Shown here: in pieces, positions 51,995 to 59,610 of the stretch
Numbering within the stretch: the stretch's first letter is position 1
How the letters are laid out: every line of letters begins with the position of its first letter
DNA from: Bacillus salacetis
GTDB lineage: Bacteria > Bacillota > Bacilli > Bacillales > Bacillaceae_B
Assembly: GCF_003581585.1 (NCBI RefSeq)
Contig: NZ_QXIR01000017.1
Span: 1-64,000, forward strand
DNA: 64,000 bases
Reading direction: 5' to 3'
Translations under genes and position numbers: made by a program
Notes under the pieces: model-generated
Told to the model about the DNA's origin: nothing
The model's input: the letters and a program-made list of their open reading frames with translations, nothing else
The model's database searches: none

Positions 51995-53715
51995 ACATCC
52001 ATAAAAGGTTTGTCGTCCAGCTCTTTCTTCAGCTCATGCTCATCTTCTTCCTGATCGGCGTGCTGCTGTTCTTCCTCTTTGGCATCATCGGCTACTTCCT
52101 TTCCGACAGCGAAGCAGAACATGATTTATCCTTGGCGGAAGACTATTTCATTTCGCAAAATATTACAGTCGAAAATGAAAAAGCAGACATTGCCGACCGC
52201 CTGAAAAAACTGGTGGAAGAGCAGCACGGCCGCCTGCTGGTCGTGTCTGCGGAAGGACAGCTTCTCGGGAACTATCCGGAAATTGAAGACACCCCTTCCA
52301 CTTTTAATGAAGGAGAACTCGCCGGCCTGGTGCTCGAAAACGACCCAACGCTTGACTACTCCTACTGGCGGCTGGATGAAACCGATCCTGATGGCCCACT
52401 GGTCTTCTTCAGGGAGGAAAATGGCGAGTCGCTTCTCCTCGATTCAGTGAAACAGCACGTGGATTGGAAACAGGGAAAGCTCGACTTTCAGGAAAGTGTC
52501 CTTTCGGAGCTGCAGAACAAAAACGCCTGGGTCCAGCTCGTGAACAACTCGGGGGAAGTAATCGACGGCTATAATGCCGGGAATAAGGCCAAGACGTACT
52601 CTCATCAAGAGATCCTGTCCATGACGGAATCCAAGGAAGAATCCGTTTCTTCCTATTATAATGAGGGTTCACAGCAAACGATTTTGATGGGGGTGCCGCT
52701 CAAAGACATGGCGGCTACATTGGAGGAGAAAATCGACAGCAAGGTTGGGAACAGCATCATCATCGTCTCCGTCCTGCTCATTCTATTGCTCCTGCTCATC
52801 ACGTTCTGGTATGCCCGCAAATTCGGCAAGCCCCTGATGACCATGATGCAGTGGATCGAGAAGCTGGGGAACGGCGTCTATGAACAGCCCGTCAATCACG
52901 TCGAACAGCCTCTTCTTTTTAAAAAGAACGGAAAGATCAAACGAAAATACAAGCTGTATCAAGAACTGATTACGAACCTTTCACAATTAACGGACACCCT
53001 GAAGGACAACCGGGATCAACGCGAAAAAATCAAGGTGACCCGCGAGGAATGGATCAGCGGCATCTCGCATGACCTGAAAACACCCCTCTCCTCCATCGCA
53101 GGCTATTCCAAGATGCTGGAGTCAAGGGAGTATCACTGGTCACAAGAAGAAGTGAGGGAATTCGCCGAAATCATCGGCAGCAAATCAGCCTATATGAAGG
53201 ATTTACTCGATGACCTGACGCTGACCTACCGCATCAAAAACGGCGCTTTGCCGATCGTCCGTGAAAAAATGAATATCACCGAGCTCATACGCCGGACCAT
53301 CATCGGCTATATGAACAACCCGGACTACAAGGAAATGAACATCGATTTCCAGGCAGAAGACGATAACGTCACAGCATCCGTCGACCCCAAATGGTTTCAA
53401 CGGATCATCGACAACATCGTCGAAAACGCCCTGAAATACAACCCGGCAGGAACGACCGTCACCGTCTCCCTTGCAGTCATCGAACAGCACCTGTGCCAGA
53501 TCACCATCTCGGATGACGGAATCGGAATGGACCCAAAAACCGTCAACAGCCTCTTCCAGCGCTACTACCGCGGAACCAACACAAGCGACACAGGAAGCGG
53601 AACCGGCTTGGGGATGGCCATCACAAAGCAGCTCATTCAGCTTCACCAGGGAAGCATCAATGTGAAGAGCACGCCGGGGGAAGGGACCTCGATTCGGATT
53701 TTGATGCCGGTTTGA
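51991..53715 (+). CDS. sensor histidine kinase, YvrG-like
   Basis: A 574-residue membrane kinase, close to the length of B. subtilis YvrG. One helix is near residues 10-38, an extracytoplasmic domain of about 210 residues follows, and a second helix lies near 252-272, then a HAMP-like linker. The phospho-acceptor motif is ISGISHDLKTPLSSIAGY. The N box is NIVENALKYNP, the G1 box DDGIGMD and the G2 box GSGTGLGMAIT. The large outer domain suggests sensing of an extracellular signal such as an envelope-active peptide. Coupled to the regulator gene by overlap. Confidence 0.9.
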   Translation: MNIHKRFVVQLFLQLMLIFFLIGVLLFFLFGIIGYFLSDSEAEHDLSLAEDYFISQNITVENEKADIADRLKKLVEEQHGRLLVVSAEGQLLGNYPEIEDTPSTFNEGELAGLVLENDPTLDYSYWRLDETDPDGPLVFFREENGESLLLDSVKQHVDWKQGKLDFQESVLSELQNKNAWVQLVNNSGEVIDGYNAGNKAKTYSHQEILSMTESKEESVSSYYNEGSQQTILMGVPLKDMAATLEEKIDSKVGNSIIIVSVLLILLLLLITFWYARKFGKPLMTMMQWIEKLGNGVYEQPVNHVEQPLLFKKNGKIKRKYKLYQELITNLSQLTDTLKDNRDQREKIKVTREEWISGISHDLKTPLSSIAGYSKMLESREYHWSQEEVREFAEIIGSKSAYMKDLLDDLTLTYRIKNGALPIVREKMNITELIRRTIIGYMNNPDYKEMNIDFQAEDDNVTASVDPKWFQRIIDNIVENALKYNPAGTTVTVSLAVIEQHLCQITISDDGIGMDPKTVNSLFQRYYRGTNTSDTGSGTGLGMAITKQLIQLHQGSINVKSTPGEGTSIRILMPV

Positions 53716-53806
53716 GGGACGGAGGGACAGGTTCCTTGTCCCTTAAGAATTGTTCCTTGATATGGGACAGTGTACCTGTCCCTCTGTCCCATGTCCCTCT
53801 GTCCCA
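53714..53806. repeat. GGGACAGG dispersed repeat with both palindromes
   Basis: GGGACGGAGGGACAGGTTCC ... TTGTTCCTTGATATGGGACA ... CTGTCCCTCTGTCCC. It begins at the kinase stop codon and ends where a gene fragment (53807) begins. Nearly the same sequence occurs at 54972, 58411 and 59480. Confidence 0.8.
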
Positions 53807-53902
53807 AAAGATGTCACAGAAAAAATCAACAAAGAAATTGGAGAAGCAGCGTCTAAGATGATAAGTAAATTAAAGGGTTCTGTAACCAATTGGTTTAACT
53901 AA
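53807..53902 (+). pseudogene. C-terminal gene fragment after a repeat
   Basis: Open frame of 31 codons with no start or ribosome binding site: DVTEKINKEIGEAASKM, then ISKLKGSVTNWFN and stop. It has the look of an amphipathic protein C-terminus. It starts exactly at the end of the repeat, so the rest of the gene appears to have been lost there. The parent protein is not recognised. Confidence 0.45.
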
Positions 53903-53933
53903 AAAGAAATACCAGAAAAAAAAGGAGAACGAA

Positions 53934-54281
53934 ATGTTCTGGACAATTGAAGATACGATTGAAGTTATCAAAATAGGAGTCGGAGTGATCTTATCTGCTC
54001 AATTCACTTACGGCTGTACAATAGCCATATTAGAGAAAACAATGTTAGGTTTCTATAAGACCTCTATATATGATCCACCAACTACAGTGTTTCAAAAAAT
54101 AACAAACACATTTCAAAAGGGGTTGTTGGGTTCAGGATATTATATTTATACGAAAATTGAAAAATATAATTGGTTCGTTAGAAAAATTTTATTTCTAATT
54201 GCACTGGCTATCCAAGGAATTCTTTCAATCATCTTATACTATATTATAACCGGGTTACTAGAACTCATTTTTCTATCATAA
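53934..54281 (+). CDS. hypothetical membrane protein, 115 residues
   Basis: Small protein with hydrophobic helices near residues 12-35 and 85-112 and a basic middle part (FQKITNTFQKGLLGSG). The ATG follows AAAAGGAGAACGAA, a good ribosome binding site. It lies just after the gene fragment at 53807-53902, suggesting the two once formed one locus. No family recognised. Confidence 0.55.
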   Translation: MFWTIEDTIEVIKIGVGVILSAQFTYGCTIAILEKTMLGFYKTSIYDPPTTVFQKITNTFQKGLLGSGYYIYTKIEKYNWFVRKILFLIALAIQGILSIILYYIITGLLELIFLS

Positions 54282-54313
54282 ATCAAATATGGTTCTTATT
54301 AAAATGGATAAAG

Positions 54314-54371
54314 AGGACGGAAGGACAGGTTCCTTGTCCCTTCAGAATTAATACCTATCTCTCTGTCCCAT
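54314..54371. repeat. GGGACAGG dispersed repeat, shortened copy
   Basis: GGACGGAAGGACAGGTTCCT, then CTTGTCCCTTCAGAATTAAT and CTCTGTCCC. The second palindrome is mostly lost. Confidence 0.65.
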
Positions 54372-54424
54372 ATTGAAGACAGATGTTATTTATATAAAAT
54401 TTCAAATAGAATTGAGGAGAATGG

Positions 54425-54892
54425 ATGTCTCAAGATGGAATTGTCTTAATAGCAAGTGTATCAATCTTTGATAATGATAGAGTCTTAATGATAAAAGAGA
54501 ATAAACCTACTGCAGTCGATAAGTGGAACTTTCCGAGTGGCCATGTAGATTTTTCTGAGGACATTCTTTACTCAGCTCAAAGGGAAGTGAAAGAGGAAAC
54601 GGGGTTAGATGTAAAACTGATTGGCACGACTGGAGTATATAATTTCATCAGTAACACCAACCATCAAGTAATTTTATTTCATTTTATTGGTGAGGTTACT
54701 GGAGGGTCGATAAATCTCGAAGAAGAAGAAATAACTGACAGCAAGTGGATAAAAGTTAACGAGCTTTTAGCCTTTGAAAACGAGGATTTACGAGAACCGC
54801 ATGTATTAAAGCAGATAATGGATAACTTAGTAGAAGAAAACGTATATTCAATTAATATATTTAATGAACAGCTTTTTAAAAGTTCTCACTGA
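54425..54892 (+). CDS. NUDIX hydrolase
   Basis: A 155-residue pyrophosphohydrolase. The Nudix box is present as GHVDFSEDILYSAQREVKEETGL, matching G-x5-E-x7-REUxEExGU. The fold flanks (LMIKENKPTAVDKWNFPSG) and the C-terminal WIKVNEL stretch fit MutT-like housecleaning enzymes. Substrate unknown. The ATG at 54425 follows GAGGAGA. Standing alone between two dispersed repeats. Confidence 0.88.
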   Translation: MSQDGIVLIASVSIFDNDRVLMIKENKPTAVDKWNFPSGHVDFSEDILYSAQREVKEETGLDVKLIGTTGVYNFISNTNHQVILFHFIGEVTGGSINLEEEEITDSKWIKVNELLAFENEDLREPHVLKQIMDNLVEENVYSINIFNEQLFKSSH

Positions 54893-54971
54893 GCTAACAG
54901 GCGTTTTAATCCAGCCCTCTGTCCCAAGCGCTTCTAATACAGCAACACAGTAAGGCATGTCAAAACAGCTA

Positions 54972-55048
54972 TGGGACGGAGGGACAGGTTCCTTGCCCCC
55001 TCTGAATTGTTCCTTGATATAGGACAGTGTACCTTTCCCTCTGTCCCT
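54972..55048. repeat. GGGACAGG dispersed repeat
   Basis: GGGACGGAGGGACAGGTTCC, GAATTGTTCCTTGATATAGG and GTACCTTTCCCTCTGTCCC: full layout with a few changes. A lone second half also lies at 55398-55426. Confidence 0.72.
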
Positions 55049-55133
55049 TTCGCTCCTTTTCCTGGAATTAAAAATAGTATAATATATAGAGAAATTAATA
55101 AAAATACAAAATTTTGAAAAAAGAGGAATTATT

Positions 55134-55387
55134 TTGAAAAATAAGCCTATAGTACCGCTTTTGTGTTCAGTTCTCATAATATTGCTTTCTTTTATTTTTG
55201 AGATAGGAGTTAGGGTTGAGGGGGAATATCATATTTATGGGTTTCCTGCAGAATGGCTTGTTCTTAAAGGGTGAGTTTAAGGAGTTTTAAGTTACTGGGG
55301 TTCTTGTTTAATGTAAGCATTGTTTACTTGCTCATTCATTTTCTGATTAAAATTTTTGATAAATATAAATTTCCTGTAAAAAGATAG
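55134..55387 (+). pseudogene. small two-helix membrane protein with a frameshift
   Basis: From a TTG at 55134 (AGAGGAA upstream) the frame encodes KNKPIVPLLCSVLIILLSFIF, then YGFPAEWLVLKG and a TGA at 55272. In another frame from the same AAAGGG run it continues as SFKLLGFLFNVSIVYLL and a basic tail ending at 55387. Joined, it would be an ordinary protein of about 85 residues with two membrane helices. A base change in AAAGGG is the likely lesion. Confidence 0.5.
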
Positions 55388-55499
55388 GGGTTACTATATG
55401 GGAAAGTGTACCTGTCCCTCTGTTCCACATCAACACAGTAAGGCATATCAAAACAGCTATGCTATCAAAACAAAAAGCCCCTAATCATTTAGGGACTTC

Positions 55500-55760
55500 T
55501 TAGTATACAAGAAACGGCTTCATTTCTTCTTCCGTTAAATCTTTTGGTTCTACTCCATGCTGTTTACAATAGTTGTCCAACGCTCTTATTTTCACTTTAG
55601 GGGAATCTGTGGAAGCCGGGAATGCAAATACACCATCTGGAAAAGCGTTATCAAATCTTTCGATATCTCTTCTGCGCATAATATCACTCCTGGTTCTAGT
55701 ATGCCCACCTGGAGTTCTTTTAATAATATACCTTGATTTCAATTTGGTCCCTGCCACCAT
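55500..55760 (-). CDS. hypothetical basic protein, 86 residues
   Basis: Small soluble protein: a basic N-terminal half (TKLKSRYIIKRTPGGHTRTRSDIMRRRD) and an acidic end (GVEPKDLTEEEMKPFLVY). No family recognised. The ATG follows CCGGGAGGTGTATT and overlaps the end of the gene fragment at 55739, so the two were probably translated together. It may be an accessory gene of a lost larger system. Confidence 0.55.
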   Translation of the reverse strand: MVAGTKLKSRYIIKRTPGGHTRTRSDIMRRRDIERFDNAFPDGVFAFPASTDSPKVKIRALDNYCKQHGVEPKDLTEEEMKPFLVY

Positions 55761-55897
55761 AATACACCTCCCGGAAAATATTGTTCGACAAGTTTTGAAG
55801 CTGCCACGTTATCAAACACAAAATGCTGCCCAAATGTCTGTTTAGCTCCCATACTAAAGTAAAAGGGGTATTTACTGCTTTTGGATGTAAGACCTAC
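55739..55897 (-). pseudogene. C-terminal gene fragment next to a repeat
   Basis: Open frame from the repeat at 55900 to a TGA at 55739-55741: LTSKSSKYPFYFSMGAKQ, then TFGQHFVFDNVAASKLVE and FPGGVLWWQGPN. It has no ribosome binding site and begins inside the repeat, yet it is clearly protein-like and overlaps the start of the next gene, as in an operon. The 5' part was lost at the repeat. Confidence 0.45.
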
Positions 55898-55947
55898 AGG
55901 TGGGACGGAGGGACAGGTGGGACGGAGGGACAGGTGAACTGTCCCAG
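55898..55947. repeat. rearranged GGGACAGG repeat
   Basis: GGGACGGAGGGACAGGTGGG occurs twice in a row, then ACAGGTGAACTGTCCC. Looks like two first halves joined together. Confidence 0.7.
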
Positions 55948-56012
55948 GAAAAAATAATTAGGGACAACCACCTGTACCTATTGTCCTAAGATATAAATCC
56001 CTAAAAGTCATA

Positions 56013-56558
56013 TTAATTTTGATAGCAATTTTCGTAGTCATCCTTCATTAAAATACTCTGACAAGCCAAACCGGATTCGTGGTAAATATCCTTGCCAATG
56101 CGTAAGGTGATACTTCTATCTGAATCAGGATAATCTGTGTCATAATTTTGAATTTTCAAAGTATCTTCATTCAACCATTCCATATTAAATGTGCTTTTTG
56201 CATCTCCAAAATAAGCAATTTGAACCTTATCGGCCTCATTGTTATAGGTGACTTCAACCCAAACATTAACACCGCCTGCTGCTCCTCCATAAAGTTCATA
56301 GTAGGCATCAGCTGTATAGGCGTTGGTAGGTGAGGTGACAGGGCCAGGACCTTTTTGCATAAATTTTTTATCAATTTCATCAAATGTGAAAAAGTATGCT
56401 TCATAAATATAGATTGAAGAAACTAGAATAACTCCCGACAAGGTTGCAATCAACAGTCTTCTTGGAAAAGGCTTCTTTTTAACGAAAGAAATTATTCCCT
56501 TAACACATAGAGTTAAAAGTAAAAATAATGTGATGCAAACTATAAAAATATAAATCAA
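56013..56558 (-). CDS. DUF5412-like membrane-anchored protein
   Basis: A 181-residue protein with two N-terminal helices (residues 2-22 and 36-56), then an extracytoplasmic domain: FFTFDEIDKKFMQKGPGPVTSPT, then AYYELYGGAAGGVNVWVEVTY and DTDYPDSDRSITL. This matches the DUF5412 family pattern; function unknown. Its start at 56558 lies in an AT-rich stretch with only a weak ribosome binding site. Confidence 0.65.
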   Translation of the reverse strand: MIYIFIVCITLFLLLTLCVKGIISFVKKKPFPRRLLIATLSGVILVSSIYIYEAYFFTFDEIDKKFMQKGPGPVTSPTNAYTADAYYELYGGAAGGVNVWVEVTYNNEADKVQIAYFGDAKSTFNMEWLNEDTLKIQNYDTDYPDSDRSITLRIGKDIYHESGLACQSILMKDDYENCYQN

Positions 56559-56607
56559 AATGCGAATATTTTTCCCCCCTTTAAATGTGTCCGATCGTTA
56601 TATTCCC

Positions 56608-56652
56608 TTTACTCGAACAAAAGGCGGCTGCTTGTTCTGCAAACGCCTTTAA
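56608..56652 (-). repeat. cassette-type hairpin repeat (copy M)
   Basis: AAAGGCGGCTGCTTG pairs with GCAAACGCCTTT. The GGCGGCTGCTT...GCAA pattern is the same as in copy H at 22891-22938, 34 kb away. The hairpin spans the stop codon of the following gene and could be its terminator. Confidence 0.55.
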
Positions 56653-57059
56653 TTGGGATAATTGATTTCAATGGATACACAAGTAACTTGGCAATCCATC
56701 ATTGGTATTGTTAATGAACACTTATATAATTGAATGCCGTTCACTTCAATGTCTTCAATCTCTATATTATGCAGAAAAAAATTGTTGTCCGGTTTTTCAG
56801 GTACTGTGCCACTCATTCCTTCAAGCCAAGTGTTAAAGCTTGCCGAAAAACAATCCTTGAAAATGACTTGATAATCTTTTTTATTACCCGCGGGATCGCC
56901 ATATTTTAATACCACTGTGTGAGATGTATGTTCATAAGATAATTCTTTTAACTTTGCATCAATGTATTCTGTATCTAATAACTTGTTCATGATTTCTTTT
57001 GAGCTTTGTTTCAAAATAATCACCCTGCCTACTTCACTGATAAGTTTATTTTCTTCCAC
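56649..57059 (-). CDS. hypothetical protein, 136 residues
   Basis: Soluble, acidic, probably mostly beta (HTSHTVVLKYGDPAGNKKDYQVIFKD). Size and acidity resemble small immunity-type proteins, but no family is recognised. The GTG at 57059 has AAAGGAA upstream. It ends inside the hairpin of repeat copy M, the same relation that cassette genes at 19-24 kb show to their repeats. Confidence 0.5.
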   Translation of the reverse strand: MEENKLISEVGRVIILKQSSKEIMNKLLDTEYIDAKLKELSYEHTSHTVVLKYGDPAGNKKDYQVIFKDCFSASFNTWLEGMSGTVPEKPDNNFFLHNIEIEDIEVNGIQLYKCSLTIPMMDCQVTCVSIEINYPN

Positions 57060-57111
57060 TGCCCTGTTCCTTTGATTGAGAAAAGGAGGGGCTAGGACCT
57101 GAATCGTCGGC

Positions 57112-57306
57112 TTACTTACTCACGGGATACTTAACATTATTCTTTTCTAGCTTCTTATAAACCTCTTCCTCTAAATCCACATCCAGCGAATCAGCCAGCT
57201 GCACTAGATAAAACAGAACATCCGCCATTTCTTCCTTGATATTCTGTCTGGTATCCACTGCCGCCTCTTCACTCGATTTCCAGTGAAAATCCTCCAACAG
57301 CTTACT
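57112..57306 (-). pseudogene. MazG-like nucleotide pyrophosphohydrolase, 3' fragment
   Basis: About 64 codons open from the repeat at 57307. LLEDFHWKSSEEA, then IKEEMADVLFYLVQLADSLDVDLEEEVYKK-like and NNVKYPV is the second half of an RS21-C6/MazG-like NTP pyrophosphatase. The first helix with the leading Glu-x-x-Glu metal ligands is missing, so no activity is expected. The break falls at the GGGACGGAGGG repeat. Confidence 0.65.
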
Positions 57307-57376
57307 TGGGGACGGAGGGAGGGGACGGAGGGACAGGTTCCTTGAAATGGGACAGTGTACCTGTCCCTCTGTCCCA
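57307..57376. repeat. GGGACAGG dispersed repeat
   Basis: GGGGACGGAGGGAGGGGACG, GACAGGTTCCTTGAAATGGG and ACCTGTCCCTCTGTCCC. The start shows a small internal duplication of GGGACGGAGGG. Confidence 0.72.
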
Positions 57377-57440
57377 ATGAGTCTTTTTTTGCTTATGGTA
57401 TATTGCCTCCGCTATTGCACCACGAAAACCGTCCCCTGTT
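57377..57440. repeat. dispersed repeat ending in CCGTCCCC (copy 2)
   Basis: TGAGTCTTTTTTTGCTTATG, GTATATTGCCTC and ACGAAAACCGTCCCCTGTTA. Same block order as 47452-47533. It lies just before the stop codon of the last DUF1672 gene on the other strand. Confidence 0.55.
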
Positions 57441-57450
57441 ACACACCGCC

Positions 57451-58389
57451 TTACTCTTTAATAATTTCATTTGGAGTCGTTTTTTCGAGCGAATTATCTT
57501 TTACCCCTTCAAATGATTGTTTCAGGACTGTATTGTCGTTGACGAAGATGCTATAAGTCCCTTTTGGTATATCACCCATACTTTCAATATCGCTCACTAC
57601 TTTATTAAACACTTTTTCGTCCGGATCAGTATTTTTATCTTTCATAAACAAATTTATTACTACTTCAAACTTAGTCGGATCAAATGCTTGCTCATTATAA
57701 GCAGCCCTTAATTTATCTGTGCTAACCTGAGGATTTTCCATGTATAAATCATAAACCGGTTTAATTGATTCATCATTCACCACAGTAGATGACAAGAAAT
57801 AATAGGGAGTCATAAAACCAGATCCACCTGCGTTTTGAAGAGATTCAACTGTTCTTCCAGTTACAGGCTCTTTATTTACAATTCCCTCTAAATATTCTTC
57901 CAAGCGATCAAACTCGTCTTTAAATATTCTTCTGTAAAGGCCTTCAGTTATAGCGCTCTCCACCTGTCCCTCTTGTGAAAACACACGGTCGGACTGAATT
58001 TTTTCATTGGATTGATCAATGGGAACAATTGCAAAAGTGTAAAAGTGAAGCGGGTTGGTTGATTCTACAAACACTGTTGCACCGTCTTCATTGCCCACGA
58101 TATTATGTACCTTTACATCTGTCTTATATTTTTTCATAAAAAAATCTTTAACCGCTTTCTCTACCGTTTCATGATTCTCTTCTGCAATCTTGTCTGTTTC
58201 TTCCCCGTTTTTAAGGGTGTATCCCTCCCCTGTGTATTCCTGCACTCTTACATATTGATTCTTAACTTGTGATTCATTGTTCTCTTTTTCATCCACACCA
58301 TTACCATTCGCATTATCCATATTCATACATCCACCAAGTAATAATGAAAGTCCGATTCCATTTATGATCCACTTCTTTTTTCTGTTCAT
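57451..58389 (-). CDS. DUF1672-type lipoprotein 4, putative lipase immunity
   Basis: A 312-residue lipoprotein: signal peptide with lipobox LLLGGC, an Asn-rich linker, then the DUF1672 pattern (VRVQEYTGEGYTLKNGEE, VHNIVGNEDGATVFVES, HFYTFAIVPID). It is outside the cell, on the membrane. In S. aureus DUF1672 lipoproteins (TilA) neutralise the T7SS lipase TslA; the gene for such a lipase lies 1.2 kb upstream. One of four paralogs here and the most distal one. Starts with ATG after TAGGAGG. Confidence 0.8.
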   Translation of the reverse strand: MNRKKKWIINGIGLSLLLGGCMNMDNANGNGVDEKENNESQVKNQYVRVQEYTGEGYTLKNGEETDKIAEENHETVEKAVKDFFMKKYKTDVKVHNIVGNEDGATVFVESTNPLHFYTFAIVPIDQSNEKIQSDRVFSQEGQVESAITEGLYRRIFKDEFDRLEEYLEGIVNKEPVTGRTVESLQNAGGSGFMTPYYFLSSTVVNDESIKPVYDLYMENPQVSTDKLRAAYNEQAFDPTKFEVVINLFMKDKNTDPDEKVFNKVVSDIESMGDIPKGTYSIFVNDNTVLKQSFEGVKDNSLEKTTPNEIIKE

Positions 58390-58399
58390 GAATGGCTGA

Positions 58400-58505
58400 T
58401 CCTCCTAGTGTGGGACGGAGGGACAGGTTCCTTGTCCCTTCGGAATTGTTCCTTGATATGGGACGGTGTACCTGTCCCTCTGTCCCATGTCCCTCTGTCC
58501 CACCC
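58400..58505. repeat. GGGACAGG dispersed repeat between DUF1672 genes 3 and 4
   Basis: GGGACGGAGGGACAGGTTCC, CTTCGGAATTGTTCCTTGAT and GTACCTGTCCCTCTGTCCC, plus an extra ATGTCCCTCTGTCCC. Almost identical to the copy at 59480-59565, so the gene and repeat were likely copied together. Confidence 0.8.
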
Positions 58506-58510
58506 AATAC

Positions 58511-59458
58511 TCACCTCTTACCAATTTCATTTACAATATAATCCGGATAAGCTCTTTTTAAGGAATTACCCTTAATGCCTTCAGATGATTCTACTGAAAC
58601 TTTATTGTCGTTAAGGAAGAAACTATAGGTTCCATTGGGGATGCCTTCTAAACTCTCTAAGTCTGATGATATCTTTTCGAATATTTCTTTATTAGGATCT
58701 GCGCCATTCTTTTTCATAAATAAACTTACATTAATTTTTAAATTTTCCAACTTAAAAGAGTTATAATCAAACTTTTCTTTCAGTTCACTATCTGAAATAT
58801 CTGGATCATTAAGATAAAGATCATATACTGGTTTAATTTGATCATCATGATTAAAAGTAGAGACAAAGTAGTAAGGAGTCATATACCCTGATCCCTCTAC
58901 ATTTTGTATTGCTTCTATCCTTTTCCCTGTCACCTTCCCTTCAGATGTTATCTTCTCAAAATATTGATCAAGTTTTTGAAACTCTTTTTTATATAAATGG
59001 GCATATAAACTTCCTCTAATCGCGTTCTCCACTTGACCTTCAACAGACATCACTTCTGAAGTTCTGACTTTCTTCTGATTTGTATCAATTGGAACTACTG
59101 CGTAAGTATAAAAATGCAGCCGGCCTTTTGATTCTACGTAAACCGTTGCCCCATCTTCATTACCCACAATATTATGGACTTCCACATCCGTTTTATATTT
59201 TTTCAGGAAAAAATCTTTTACTGCCTTCTCAACTTCTTCACGATTCTCTTCTGCAATTTTATCGTTTTCCTTACCATTTATTAATGTGTAGCCTTCCCCT
59301 TTATAGTCCTGCACTCTTGCGTACTGAGCCTTCACTTCAGCCTGCGTATTCTTCTTCTCATCCACACCATTACCATTCGCATTATCCATATTCATACATC
59401 CACCAAGTAATAATGAAAGTCCGATTCCATTTATGATCCACTTCTTTTTTCTGTTCAT
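58511..59458 (-). CDS. DUF1672-type lipoprotein 3, putative lipase immunity
   Basis: About 315 residues. The signal peptide is almost the same as in lipoprotein 4, including the bases around the start, which shows a recent duplication or exchange. DUF1672 blocks: VQDYKGEGYTLINGKE, VHNIVGNEDGATVYVES, HFYTYAVVPID. The mature half differs more (about 50-60% alike by eye), as expected if the proteins meet different toxin variants. The ATG at 59458 matches the start of the paralogs; a TTG lies one codon earlier. It is the first gene downstream of the lipase gene. Confidence 0.8.
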   Translation of the reverse strand: MNRKKKWIINGIGLSLLLGGCMNMDNANGNGVDEKKNTQAEVKAQYARVQDYKGEGYTLINGKENDKIAEENREEVEKAVKDFFLKKYKTDVEVHNIVGNEDGATVYVESKGRLHFYTYAVVPIDTNQKKVRTSEVMSVEGQVENAIRGSLYAHLYKKEFQKLDQYFEKITSEGKVTGKRIEAIQNVEGSGYMTPYYFVSTFNHDDQIKPVYDLYLNDPDISDSELKEKFDYNSFKLENLKINVSLFMKKNGADPNKEIFEKISSDLESLEGIPNGTYSFFLNDNKVSVESSEGIKGNSLKRAYPDYIVNEIGKR

Positions 59459-59479
59459 CAATGTCTGATCCTCCTAATT

Positions 59480-59575
59480 TTGGGACGGAGGGACAGGTTC
59501 CTTGTCCCTTCAGAATTGTTCCTTGATATGGGACAGTGTACCTGTCCCTCTGTCCCATGTCCCACTTCCAAAATC
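59480..59575. repeat. GGGACAGG dispersed repeat between lipase and lipoprotein 3
   Basis: GGGACGGAGGGACAGGTTCC, CTTCAGAATTGTTCCTTGAT and GTACCTGTCCCTCTGTCCC. It separates the lipase gene from lipoprotein 3, so the downstream pair may be transcribed separately. Confidence 0.8.
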
Positions 59576-59610
59576 GGCAAAAAAAAGAGGAACAAGTGAA
59601 GGACCTGTCC

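Noticed and set aside
53203-53646. 147-residue minus-strand frame
   Set aside because: Antisense to the kinase ATP-binding domain, no ribosome binding site.
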